Shown one piece after another: positions 20,501-31,805 of a stretch of 64,000 nt of DNA. The stretch is from positions 1 to 64,000 of the forward strand of contig JAMZAV010006764.1 of assembly GCA_024449915.1 (NCBI GenBank), in the 5' to 3' direction. The translations under genes were made by a program, and so were the position numbers. How positions within the stretch are numbered: the first letter of the stretch is position 1; each line of letters begins with the position of its first letter. Origin of the DNA: Sweltsa coloradensis (Eukaryota > Arthropoda > Insecta > Plecoptera > Chloroperlidae). The notes beneath the pieces are model-generated. The model was not told where the DNA came from. It saw nothing but the letters and a program-made list of their open reading frames with translations, and searched no databases.

Positions 20501-23160
20501 ATCAGTTATATAACTGAGTGGTAGACTCTAAATAAAATTTATTTATTTATTTATTTCCCTACACTACGGCCTAGACCTAGGCCTACCGATATAAAAAAAA
20601 TTTTTTCACACATTTGAAACTCCCAGAAAATTACCGCAACTTTTCCCACTTCATTGAGTAGGGCCTAACCTGTGAATTTAATATCATATTTTATAGCAGT
20701 GGGGGGGGGAGAATTCAGACAATAAGAGTCATTGTTCATATATCGTAAGTCCAAATGTTGATGCACGAGTTACCACACGAAATCATTTTTTTAATTGGGA
20801 GGAAATTTACTAGGATTTTGTTCAATTGCACCAAAATTAAGAACTCTGGGGTTTCTCTTGATGACCTCAATTAAAAAATTAAAAAACGTCGAAAAGCCTA
20901 CTATTAAATCTTCAAGTTTGGTGAATTGTGTCGCTTGAATGAAAAAAAATTCTCCAAATGATATGCATGTTACTATGGAATCCCCCTTTAAAGCAGTTTG
21001 AATTTAACGGGGGCCTAGGCCCTAGCGATTAAAAAAAACCCGGGTAGACCTATTTTGATACGTTGAACCGTAATGTATAAAAATTGCAATGAATTCATAG
21101 GGCCTATAGGCCTACGTTGGATTTTTGCTATTTGGTCGGGTTATCAACGTATCAACAATGTCCTACAAATAGTAGGGTGTAGGCCTACTTTGGGAACTTG
21201 TTTGGCTGGGGGGGGGGGGGGGGGGGCCCAAAAAAAAAATATTTTTTTCACTAAAAAAGTTAAAAAAACACCTTTTTTGATGTAAAAAAAAAACAACAAA
21301 AAATTACAAAATTTTTAACATTTCTATTTTAAAGGGGACTAAAACTAAAAAGGGGAGTTTCGCCAAAAACAGAAAAAGAAAGACGATTGGCCGCACCCAA
21401 CGTACAATTTACACCTAGCGAAAATTTACATTTTGCGATACCCTTACCTAACCGTGGATTCAACGTAAAATAAATAAATAAATCCCTATTAAGAGGTTAC
21501 CCACTCAGTCACATAGCCTAGGTAACTGATTTTCAGGGGGGGGACAGTAAACCAAAGCGACCAAGCCACCCTGAAGGCCCAACGCAATCGACGAGTGAGC
21601 GATAACCAACCAAAGATTGATATTTTTAACAGGAAATATAGGTAGCAATCAGTGGTATGGAGAGTGCGAACATCCGCGGATTTAACGCCAGAATCAACAA
21701 AGCGGATTCAGAAAAAACTTCAAATTTATTAGGCCTATGTGGCTCGTTGCTAGGATGGCTCCAAAGTCACCATTTACAAATTCCAAAGACAAGAAGTGAT
21801 GGACTCAAGTCCAAATCAGAAGTTCAAAAACTTATGACATTCGCAGGGAATCGAACGTTAAATATACACTCGGTAAAAATATTGAGCATAGGGGCTAGGC
21901 CTAAGATTTAAATTTTTAGTAGGCCTACCGGTAATTCTTACGTAGGCCTACCCGGGGGTTACGAAAGAATATCCACGCCAATAAATTTAAACATAGGCCT
22001 ACCCTACATTAGTCGCGTTCGTTAGACCTGGTTTTTATTACCGGTACGAGGTTTTTTATGCTGGTTGGTCGAAAACGTGAGTAAATTTTTTTTATATACG
22101 CAACCCAGTTGCAAACGCTGGTTGGAATTTCAACTCGTGTAAAAACTCAGAGTTACTCACGTCCCCTTTGACCAAAAGGGGCCCCCAACAATGCTACCAG
22201 CTGATTGCAAGCAACGTAAACAAACTACATACCGGTTTTAACCTCAAATATATACATGTGTAAATTGCGGTTGTTGATTCAAGACAAGGTATTTTTAACT
22301 ATATTGGTAGAGCCTAGACAAATTAATAGATTCATAGGGCCTAACCCCCTATCCAATAATCAATAAAAACATTACAGGTTATGTTGCCACTGTGTTGAGA
22401 TTTTCTAACGACGATCAGTGAAACGAAGTGAAAACGCAAGTCGATTATGCACGTCATTTTAACTCACGTTCGAAACGATAATATAAACCAGGTTTTACCC
22501 GCTGGATGAACAAACCAGTACGCCAGCATGTGTAGTGAGCGTTCCGTTAATTGTGGCCCGCGCTAGCTATTCGTTGTAGCTTACCCCAGCCCCATTGGGG
22601 CAGTGCCCGGCCAGCACTGCACCCAGTCGAGCCAGCAGGTAACAGAAAACAAGCCTTTAGGCCTAGGCTAGCCCAGCTTTTTGGTCCTAGCCCTAGGCCT
22701 TCATGAAAAGTCATAGGCCTAGGCTAGGCTTGCCTAGGGCCCATGGGCCCAGGAGATAAAAAAATGTTAGGCCTAGGGCCTACCCAATACTCCAGCTTAC
22801 AATTGACCTAGGTCTACCTAGGGGCCGACTAGATAATGAGCCCACGACTTTGCCATGCACGACTCTAACATCGTGGTAGGCTAGGGCCTAGGCTAGGCCT
22901 TGACTTATAGGCTAGGCCTTTTGTCTAGCTTGGTAGGGCTTAGGGCCTACCCTAGGCCTAAATGAGCTTAGGGCTTAGACCTATTTTCATTTGGGATTGG
23001 CAGGCCTTATGTATTAAAAAAAGTTAAAATATATGTAATTCCGTTTCAGCATAGGGCTAGACGCACAATAATATGCTTGTAGCCTAGCTACCCTAGGCTA
23101 CAAGCTTAGGGCCTGGGCTTACTAGGCCCTAGGGCGAAGTTGCGAACATTAGCATAACCT
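20500..23160. repeat. TAGGCCTA-rich tract
   Basis: The palindromic words AGGCCT, TAGGCCTA and GGGCCTAGGC recur many times, most densely at 22640-23140. A poly-G run sits at about 21208-21225 and GGGG runs at 20700 and 21536. There is no fixed repeat period, so this is word enrichment and not a satellite. An 84-codon frame at 21657-21911 has no recognised domain. Confidence 0.8.
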
Positions 23161-23899
23161 TTTCGTCGGCCTACGTATTTTCCAACTATAAACAAAATTG
23201 GTGTAAATTATTAATTGTTTACTTACATGGTGTAATGTTTCGATCCTTTCTCAGCACTCTCCCTGCATACGAGTATTTTTTTGGTGTTCACAAGTTCGTG
23301 AAGTTTGTTGTGATGTTGTGATCAGCTCGTCAATGCCAACGTTATAACTTAACATGCATTGTTTTCGCTAAATTTACTTACATAGGTTTAAAATTTTTAT
23401 TCAAATTTTGACTATCTATAAACATATATATAAAATAATATATGGGTATGTCTGTGGGTAGTATCAATATATCGAACGAGGAACGATTTATTCCTACAGT
23501 TAGTTTCATTCATCTTGTGAGTTTATGAAAATGGTACTCCTGCGGACGTATATCCCACTTATTCAAATATTAATTCAAGTCATCACCAAAGTAGACGAAC
23601 GAATAGCAAAAATATAATATACAATTTAAAAAAATAATAAATAGCTATTTTGGGAATTTTTTTTAAATTACAATTAATATAAATCGAACGTGGGTCTGGG
23701 CTGGGCCGACCTTTATCTAAAATGAATAAAAAAAATTAGGTGAAAATGTTTATCGACAGCAAAGGGCAAATTTTTTAATTTTTGTTAATCTGTTTCTTCT
23801 TTAAAGTTTTTGTTTACTCCACAATTTGTTGTGTAGAGGCTGGGCAGACACCTTGTGCTTGAGGGCATACTGCCTTTTTTTTGTGAACATTTCTAATAC

Positions 23900-24318
23900 T
23901 GAAGGCCGATGCAACGAGAACGGGAAGACGCTAACGATGCCACAAAGCCCGTGAAGCAAGCCGACGGGAACACATCAAATAATAAGTGTGTTATTATTTT
24001 GTTATTTTGTTATTCCGCGCATGTTTATTTAATTTATTTCGCATATTTTCTCGCGTTTTAAACCATCAATCAGTGATAAAAAAGTTTTAGGACGTGCACA
24101 TCTTGATTCCCCTTGGTTCCGGTAACGTACGGAACGGGAAAGTTACGGAAGTTAAAACTTGGTGATGTTCCCGTGGTCGTTGCCGGGCTACGGGAACGAC
24201 CGGCAACGAGAAGCTTTATTTTTGCATCGTGTCGTAAGTTAAACATGTGATTCAACTTTATTCCCGTTTTCGTTTTCGTTCCCCGTTGTCGTTCCCGGGC
24301 AATTGGCACCGGCCTTGA
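23900..24318. mobile_element. putative TIR element (about 420 bp)
   Basis: Left AAGGCCGATGCAA and reverse complement of the right end AAGGCCGGTGCCA agree at 11 of 13 positions. The interior has several GGGAACG / CGTTCCC words that can pair. No convincing target duplication is visible and no transposase is encoded, so the call is tentative. The minus-strand open frame 24070-24309 is Arg/Thr-rich from these words. Confidence 0.45.
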
Positions 24319-24535
24319 GTCTGAAAGTGGAAAAAAAATAAGACAGAAAATATGTAAAATTTTTGGTTATATAAGTCATAATACAATGGAACAAGACGAA
24401 CATCCTTCGTGAAAAGTTATGATACGGTAGCTTTACGCTTTTTAAAAGGGTCCATTGCGATTAATTTCACATGTTCATTTATTTTATTTATTTATAAAAT
24501 TGCTTGGACCGCATGGGATAAGTGAGTAAAACGGT

Positions 24536-24820
24536 ACAGTACCCCCTATGGTTTTGCTGGGAAAGATGTGGGTTTCCCACACCTGCTCCACACGCAATAG
24601 AAATGTTTTGTGGAATATAGCAGTACCGGTCCCGTGTGGGAAAGGTATGGGTAAAGCCCACCTATCTGCCCACACCTGCCCACACATCACCCGTATGGAA
24701 TCCACACGTACAAAAGCCAGGTTACCCACCCCACATCCATCCCACAGTGCCCCTACTTGCCCATGCCGCACCACACTGTTCCAGTATGGGGACACACCAC
24801 ATTGTGTTTTTCTGGGAGAT
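24536..24820. repeat. CCCACACC-rich repeat
   Basis: Repeated CCCACACCTGC, GTGTGGG and TGCCCACAC words on both strands, partly self-complementary. Open frames on both strands follow from this composition. Abuts the palindrome that follows. Confidence 0.6.
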
Positions 24821-24822
24821 GA

Positions 24823-25662
24823 AGGCCTAGAAGTATAAAGTTTGTTTTTTATTCCTGGATGTAATTAAAATTTGGTTTCTACGCGTATTTGAGCTACTTT
24901 GAAGCTAATTCGAAGTAAAAAATTAATTGAAAACGTAAATTTTATCTGATATCCTACATTATACAAAAACTAATTCCAATATGGCGTCCATTTTAATTTT
25001 TAAATTTAGTTTTTACTTTCTTATTTTTACTTTTTGCATGTACGTTGCAGACGCTGAATAAGAAAAACACTGTACACATTTGCCCAAATTTTTACATCCT
25101 TAACCAAAAACCATGGTGGAGGACAAGAATGTTAATTTTGCTGCCTATACTCAGATTTATATTTTTAAAATTAAACAAACAATTTGTGTAGATGGCATAT
25201 TATGTTTTATTTGTTTTTTTCAAAAATTTTTTAAAAATCCTGGGCAATAAAAATCAAATAATGTTAAACTGACCTCAAAATAACACTCGTCAGCTCAATC
25301 TACGAATAATTACCCGAAATTCAATAAAATCGGAGTATAAAGAGCAAAAGAACATTCTTGTCCTCCATAATTGTTTTTTTGATAATTCTGTATAATTGTT
25401 ATAAATTGCAAATGTGTACAGTGTTTTCTTATTCAGCGTCTGCAACGTTCATGCATAAAGTAAAAAATAAAAAAGTAAGACAAAATAAAAAAAAAAATGG
25501 ACGCCATCTTGGATTTTGTTTTTGAATAATGTAGGATAACAGATAAAACCACGTTTTCAATTAATTTTTACTTCGAATTTACACTTAGTAGCACAATATA
25601 CGCGTAGAAACCGAATTTTAATTACATCCAGGAATAAATAAAAAACTTTATACTTTAGGCCT
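24823..25662. mobile_element. 840-bp palindrome (foldback element)
   Basis: AGGCCTA at 24823 and TAGGCCT at 25656-25662 close arms of about 330 bp. Pairs include TATTCCTGGATGTAATTA / TAATTACATCCAGGAATA, TACGCGTA on both sides, CAGACGCTGAATAAGAAAA / TTTCTTATTCAGCGTCTG and GGAGGACAAGAATGTT / AACATTCTTGTCCTCC. The central loop of about 200 bp is AT-rich. Each arm carries a YY1-like word (24978 and 25500). It ends six bases from the right arm of the long inverted repeat. No ORF. Confidence 0.88.
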
Positions 25663-25667
25663 CCATC

Positions 25668-26579
25668 TTAGATTTTATTGGCTTCCAAATACAAAACTTT
25701 AGTTTAGACCTCAAATATCTATTCAGCCCATGAAATTACACCCATGAAATGAAAACCAGTCAAATCAGACCATTTTTTTTAAAGTTTAATTTTTTTGGCC
25801 GCCATATTGGATTTTAAGGGTTCTATGGGTGCCTTTTTAATTGGTGTAATATCCTTAAATCCCCTTAGGTTATGCCCAGTCAACATTCATGCTTTTATAA
25901 ATAAAGCAAAGTTTTCCTTGGCTATCTCCCGACTATGCCGCAGGTCTATGAATAAGGCCGCCATGTTGGATTTTGATAACTTTTGTATATTATTTCCTCT
26001 TTTATATTAATTAGCAATATTAAATATAGTTTAAGTAATGGTTTTATTCTTATTTTTTAGCCGTAAATCCCTTTTAATCGAGTTATAGCACAATTTATGT
26101 TGAATAAGTAAAATGTCACTGGTGGTCATAATATGGGGACGCCATTTTGGGGCCGCCCCTAAAGCTGATTGTTATCGTCATGTACATCACTGTGTAAAAT
26201 ATTTTGACCGTATCTATAATAGCCCGTCTTAAAATCACAGCCAAAGTAATAGTTTTGATATCTCAAAATCACCGACAAAGTATGGCCGCCATTTCGTTTT
26301 TTGTGAATTTAAAATTTGAATTTTTTTTTTAGTATGTAAAACAGTATCCCTACCAATATGTATTTTAGTATTAAGCCATAAATTGTCCAGAAACTTTGTA
26401 AAAAAATATTGAAAAGTCAAAATTCAGATCTCACTGGAGGACAATCTATGGGGCCCAAAATTTGGGGCCCCCCCCAAAAATTGATCGTTATACTCGTACT
26501 TATAACACTGTTAAATTTGTTGCCTGTATCATTTTTTGCCTAATTTTTACTATAAATCCGCTTATTCCCCTGATACTAT
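25668..26579. repeat. right arm of 8.2-kb-spaced long inverted repeat
   Basis: Inverse complement of 16571-17440. YY1-like words on the minus strand lie at 25798, 25957, 26138 and 26285; three match the left-arm positions and the 25957 one matches a degraded site near 17163. Poly-A and poly-T lengths differ between arms, but most indels are short. Confidence 0.88.
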
Positions 26580-29500
26580 GATAAAAATCGATGGAAAAAA
26601 ACTCTTAAAATGGCTGGATAACCTAGGCACCTGATTGTATTGGCCCCACAAAATCAAACCGCTTCCTTGATTTTCAGTTTGGGGCCCAGACTCACGAAAG
26701 GGATTAAAGGGTTTTTTCCAATAATATGATGATGATTTTCAAAAACATGTTCTGGATTTTTAAAGTATCATCTTATGTTGTCAATCAATGGTTTTGATTT
26801 AGAAAAAATTTTTTTGTTTGTTTTTACCTGGCGTGAAATGCGTGCCCAATGTTTTCAAAGTTACGTCAAGGTACCCCAAAAATTTCCCGCTCGAGTTGAG
26901 AAAACCTTTGCAATATTTTCACGTTTTTCGTACGGGCTATTTTTTCCAAGTATTGTCACAGATGATGGACTTCACTGCGTTTATGCTTTAAAAACATGTT
27001 TAAAATTTTTTAAAATAAATCCAGAAATTAAAAAATCTTTCCCGATAGGGGTTTTAAAAACCCACGTCTCCACATTTTGCTATAAGGGCGTTTTCCCAAA
27101 CTAGACTAGGGAAAAACCCCAAGTGTTTTTAGACGAGTGAGCGAGTCATGTTTTTGAGTACCCGGGAACTTTGCTTTTAGGTTTGATAATTATTTTTGGT
27201 TAAATAATAGGTTTTAAATTTTAGCTGGTATAAGGGCCGTAAACTGTAAGGCCTAATGCGCCCTCTAACCTATGATAGCAGGGGGGGGCTAAGGTGGGGG
27301 AAAAAAGTAATGTTCCGGTCCCAAACCCATGACTCGCTTCTCTTCAAACAACGACTTTGGCTTTTCCCCTAGTTTTACGTTGATTTCTGCTTCTATTTGT
27401 TTGGAAATCGACCTTTTCCGTTCTTTGTTTTGTGCTAAATTTTTTACCGGGAATGCTCTCTTAAAAAGTCCATACTTTTTAATTTTTTTAGGTCTATAAC
27501 TTGGGGTAGTGTTACTCTCAAGTGCTGTGATTGTGAATTTTTGTACGAAATTGCAATAAATATCCTCCCTACATAAAAATTTTGATGTTTCCCTTTTATA
27601 AGCCTTTTTAGCCTTTTAATTTTTCAATTTTTTAAAATAAAATAAAATTTTTAAGAGTGTCAAGTGAGCATTTTTGTAATGGTTGCTGTGATTTGATGTG
27701 AAGAACTTGGAAAGGGGCAAATTTTGTCTCATTTTTGGTATATATATTTTTTAAACATTTTTTATTCTTATAAACTGTAAATGTTTTTTAAAAAATTTAA
27801 ATTTAAACTAACCTGCTTTTCTAAACAAAGTTATTTTGTCCACATCAAGGATTTCGTTTTTTAATGTTTTTTTTACCTTTTTTTTTTTAAAATTAAAAAT
27901 TTAAACAACTTTTTTGTCATTCTTTGATATTTTTTCCACACATGGGAGGGCTAGCACTGTGGTTGTTTTTTTGTCGATGTTTGTTTTTTTGAAAATAATT
28001 CACCCTTCAAAAAAAATAAAACTTTTCTAAATTTTGCTCTAAAATTTAACTTTTTTACTACCAAAAGCAGGGAATTAAGCTCAATTATTTTTTTAAATTT
28101 TTTTTTTTATTTCTTACTAATGTTTACGTAAATTGTTGGTTTTTGTGGTTTGTATAATAGTTATCAGTGGGCGAGATTATCAAAATTCAAATAAAAATTT
28201 AACGATGCTAATTTTTTAGTGGTGTTTAAAAAATTTTTTTTAAATTACTTTTAATTTAAATTACACAATTAATTACATTAATTTTTTTTATTTTTTTTAA
28301 ATCCGCGTTTTGCAATGTTCCAATTTTATTTCAAAGCAGCAGACACTAAATACTCTACTGCAGAAAAAACCCTTTTTCGATAAACATATTTTTAAAAGAA
28401 TGAGTTTTTAAAATTTGCAACACCCTTCCTTTTGAATTTAGGGTCTTTTAAAGTGTGTAAAACAGACTATATAAAATTAAAAATCAATCAGCTCCCAAGC
28501 AGTTCCGTGAAGTTAAAAAAATTTTTAAAAAATTTTTCCCCTGTTTGCCTTTTTTTTTAAAACTCTTTTCCGCTAAAGTGTTTCGGGTAATTTTATACAG
28601 TATTTTTTTAATTGGGGTTTCAAAAAAACGGGAAAAAAAAGGGCAGCTTGTTCTAAGGGAGAAACAGTCAAAATTCAAAATTCTATGGCTTAAGGCAATC
28701 TTCATCAAATTTTGGGATAGGGGGGGAAAACAACAAAAAAATGGAAAAATACCAAACTTCTAGGGCTCTGTTTTTTAAATCTTATTCGTGGGCTTAAGTT
28801 CTTACATATATTTTTTTTGATTGGCATAACATCAAAATAAATATATATATAGAAATAATTATCTCGAAAATTATTTCCCTGTGGTAATATAAATTATTTT
28901 AAATTCGATCCCAAGTTTTAAGGTAAAAGTACTATCCCCAAAAAAAAATCAGCTCATTTGGACAAATGGTTCGGGAAAATATTTTTTTCCCCTAATTTTA
29001 AATGCTTGTTTAAAAAGATGGAGATAATGAACAACGAACAAAACTACAATAAAATATTTAATACGTATTTTTAAAAATAATAAATGTTTTTTTAAAAAAA
29101 AAATTATACAAAAAAATTTAAAAAAAAAAACTACTTAAACCAAAAATAAAAAAAATATTTTAAAACCCCAAAAAAAAAAAAATTCCAAATTTAAAAAAAA
29201 ATTTTTTTTTACTTATTAGAATTTTTTAAAGCATAAAACACTTTTTTTTATTTTGGTAACTATTCGTTTATTCGCCCCATTTTCACTGTGTCCCCCTTTT
29301 GGGTTTGTGACCTAACTTCTTTATAAGATTTTAGCCCAAATTCGTTGCAGGCCTAGGTGCGGGTTTTGTGGTGGGTTGGCCATGTATCTATGCTGATTGA
29401 ATCGGTTATTCATTCACTTGATTCTAACAAGTACCCCTGATAGAAAGGGCTTGGTACGTCATCTCCCAAGAGTATACTCGGACCCGGGGAATTAAAAGAC

Positions 29501-30720
29501 TGGCCGGTTGTTTTAAAGCAGTGCCCCCCCCCCCCTACTGGGGGAAAGGTTGGGCAAGGGGTCGCGCTCGGATTCAGGTTTCGTTTACTATTGCACACCA
29601 AATTTAGCAGGAATGTTAATGAAAAACAAATTTTATATTTATATCCAAAAATAAGTTATCTTAAATTTCCAAAAAAACTTTTTAAAAATGTTAAAATGTG
29701 CTCTGATAGCGACTCCCCTCATCCTTTTTAACAAATTTTTTAAATATTTATATAATTTTACACAAATATAATTGGGAAAAAATTTTGGGGGTCGTAAAGT
29801 GAGAAATATTTCTAATTGTACCCAAAAAACTTGGCAGATTTAGGTTCAGAAATTTTAAAGGCCCCAAAATTTTTCATAAAAAATCCCCAAAATATGCCTT
29901 TCCCCGGGGGTAGAGTGCAAAAAACAGACAAAACAAACAAACAAAAAAAAAAAAAACACCTGGGGGTTTTTTTCTCAGGGAAGTAAAATTGAAGTTTTCG
30001 CTGCGCTCCCCAAAAAAACTTGTCGGGTCCCATACGCGAACGGCCAAATGATTGAGCTAAAATTTTAAAATGCATCGTGCCCAAAATTATAAAACTGTTT
30101 TGAATGAATACATACTAGGGAAAAATACCCATTACGAAAAAAAGAAAGATGAAAGATTTTAAATCTTTCAGCGGAATTTAGGGAAAAACCTTTTGAGCTG
30201 AAAGATTCAATCACCTGGTCACTGCATGAAATCAAGCCTGACAAAAATGATTCGATAAAATAACTTTTCAAAACAAACCATTATCGTTGAAAAAAAACCT
30301 GCACATTTTTTTTTACTTTACTTTGTTTTACACAAAACGCAAATTAAACGATGTCAAAATCTAGGCAGATAAAATAAATTCTAAAAGGTCAACCAAATTA
30401 GTAAATTCGAGGTAAGATTTTTCTACAAATTTGGGGAATGGAGTAATATAAGTACGATTTTTATTTTGATTCTTTATTAACGCACACAAAAAATGTTTTT
30501 AAATATGTAAATCCCATCCAGAAAATCCGAATTAATTTGTGTTTTGGAAAATAATTATTTATTGAAATTATTTATCTATTTTTTTAAAAGTTGTCCTTTT
30601 TCATTTAAAAAAAATATTTATAAAGGAGGACAACAAATAAATGTTTTATACAAAAATGCAGATAAAAAAATGAACTAAGGTTTAAATGTTGGTTTGAGAT
30701 TGAAATAGCAATATTAAACA
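26580..30720. other. AT-rich sequence with increasing homopolymer content, no supported gene
   Basis: No coding signal. A relative of the 14.5-kb repeat lies at about 26930-27010. From about 27.2 kb, A/T, then C and G, homopolymers become very frequent (for example 28990-29220). Open frames here are Lys, Phe and Asn-rich shadows. Consensus quality is doubtful. Confidence 0.55.
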
Positions 30721-30721
30721 T

Positions 30722-31805
30722 TTAAATCATTTTTTGGGTCTAGAGATTCCAATCTTCTGCGTATATTGGGAACGAATTTGTTTAATCAAATCGTGAATTA
30801 TTTATTTTTCTGGGTCTGGAGTAAGTATTGTTTATACTCTTATGTTGAGGGGCCCACTTCCTTTATTGATTATATTGCGAGTTAAATGACCCCTTTTTTA
30901 ATAAATTTTTAAATTTCATTCACACATCCATACTTTTAGTAGAAAGGGTGTCAACGTTAATACAAATTTTTCCCTGACGTGCTCGATTACTTTTTGAAAA
31001 AATGTGTGTTAGTTTTTTTGTTGTTGTCTTTATTTGCACAGTTCGAAGTACACAATGCAAATAAAAACAATTTGCCTATGATTTTGATTGATCAGTACAT
31101 CCCCAAATGCAAACACAACATGAAAATAAAATCGAAATTAAATTTGTTAAAATAGATTTATTGTTATTAGATTTTTTTATTTTTTGACCCCGGGGAAAAA
31201 AGTTTTATCTAATTAAATTCACGCAGTGAACGTATATTTCTAAATTTAAATCACTGGATTGTTGGTGCATTGTAGATCAAAAATAGATTAGAACAGTACT
31301 CAACGATTTGCAGCCTTTAAAATGCCCATCAAAAACCGTTTATAATGGCTTAGGCCTCCTAACGCAGGTATATCGGGGTTTTTATTTCCCTCAGTTTCAT
31401 TATGGGAAAAACTCTCCGTAGGTTTCCAGATTTTTGGGGTTAACCCCCTGGTAGTTTGAGGTAAAGCCTCGCCCGCATCGGGAGCCCCGGGGTTCGACCC
31501 CCCTCTGAGGGGGAAATTTTTAATATCGGGTTAAATTTTCATAAAATGACATACAATTTTTTGAATTGAAATGGGTTTTGGTTTATTTTTTTTTTCAGAC
31601 GTTTTAATGTCGTGGGAAAGTTAAATAAATTTTTACGATAGCCACAGATTGCATCCAGCTTTCATCTTAGTTTTTTTAGTTCAAAATTGACTTTAAACTT
31701 ATTCATCCATGAAATAATGAAACATGAAAAGTTTTAAAAAAACAGTATATTTTTTTGCTATTTTCGCCCGGCTCTCTCCGTCGCTTTTCGCCATATATAA
31801 TTACA
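30722..31805. repeat. dispersed repeat R1, copy b
   Basis: Second copy of R1 (compare 7565-8161 and 9746-9905), in the same orientation, with more homopolymer inflation. It lacks the 8162-9745 insertions but contains its own insertion at about 31246-31563. Confidence 0.78.
31246..31563 (+). mobile_element. about 318-bp insertion with tRNA-like SINE-type promoter
   Basis: Absent at the corresponding point of R1 copy a (about 8108), where the flanks are contiguous. It contains a tRNA-like segment at 31441-31510: a box A-like TAGTTTGAGG (31452-31461), an anticodon-arm-like CTCGCCCGCATCGGGAG, and a perfect RNA polymerase III box B GGTTCGACCC (31491-31500) inside a GGGG...CCCC T-arm. The upstream 190 bp are unrecognised. 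A tRNA-derived SINE is the likely origin; a working tRNA gene is not supported because the acceptor stem does not close well. Confidence 0.6.

Noticed and set aside
24070..24309. 79-codon minus-strand ORF rich in Arg, Thr and Gly
   Set aside because: Arises from repeated CGTTCCCG-type words inside a putative TIR element.
16571..26579. Polinton/Maverick-type virus-like element suggested by the long terminal inverted repeats
   Set aside because: The 8.2-kb spacer has no polymerase, integrase, ATPase or protease motifs, and no target duplication was seen.
31441..31515. A functional tRNA-Cys gene
   Set aside because: Box B and anticodon-like arm are present, but position 33 is not T and the acceptor stem does not close; a SINE-type remnant fits better.
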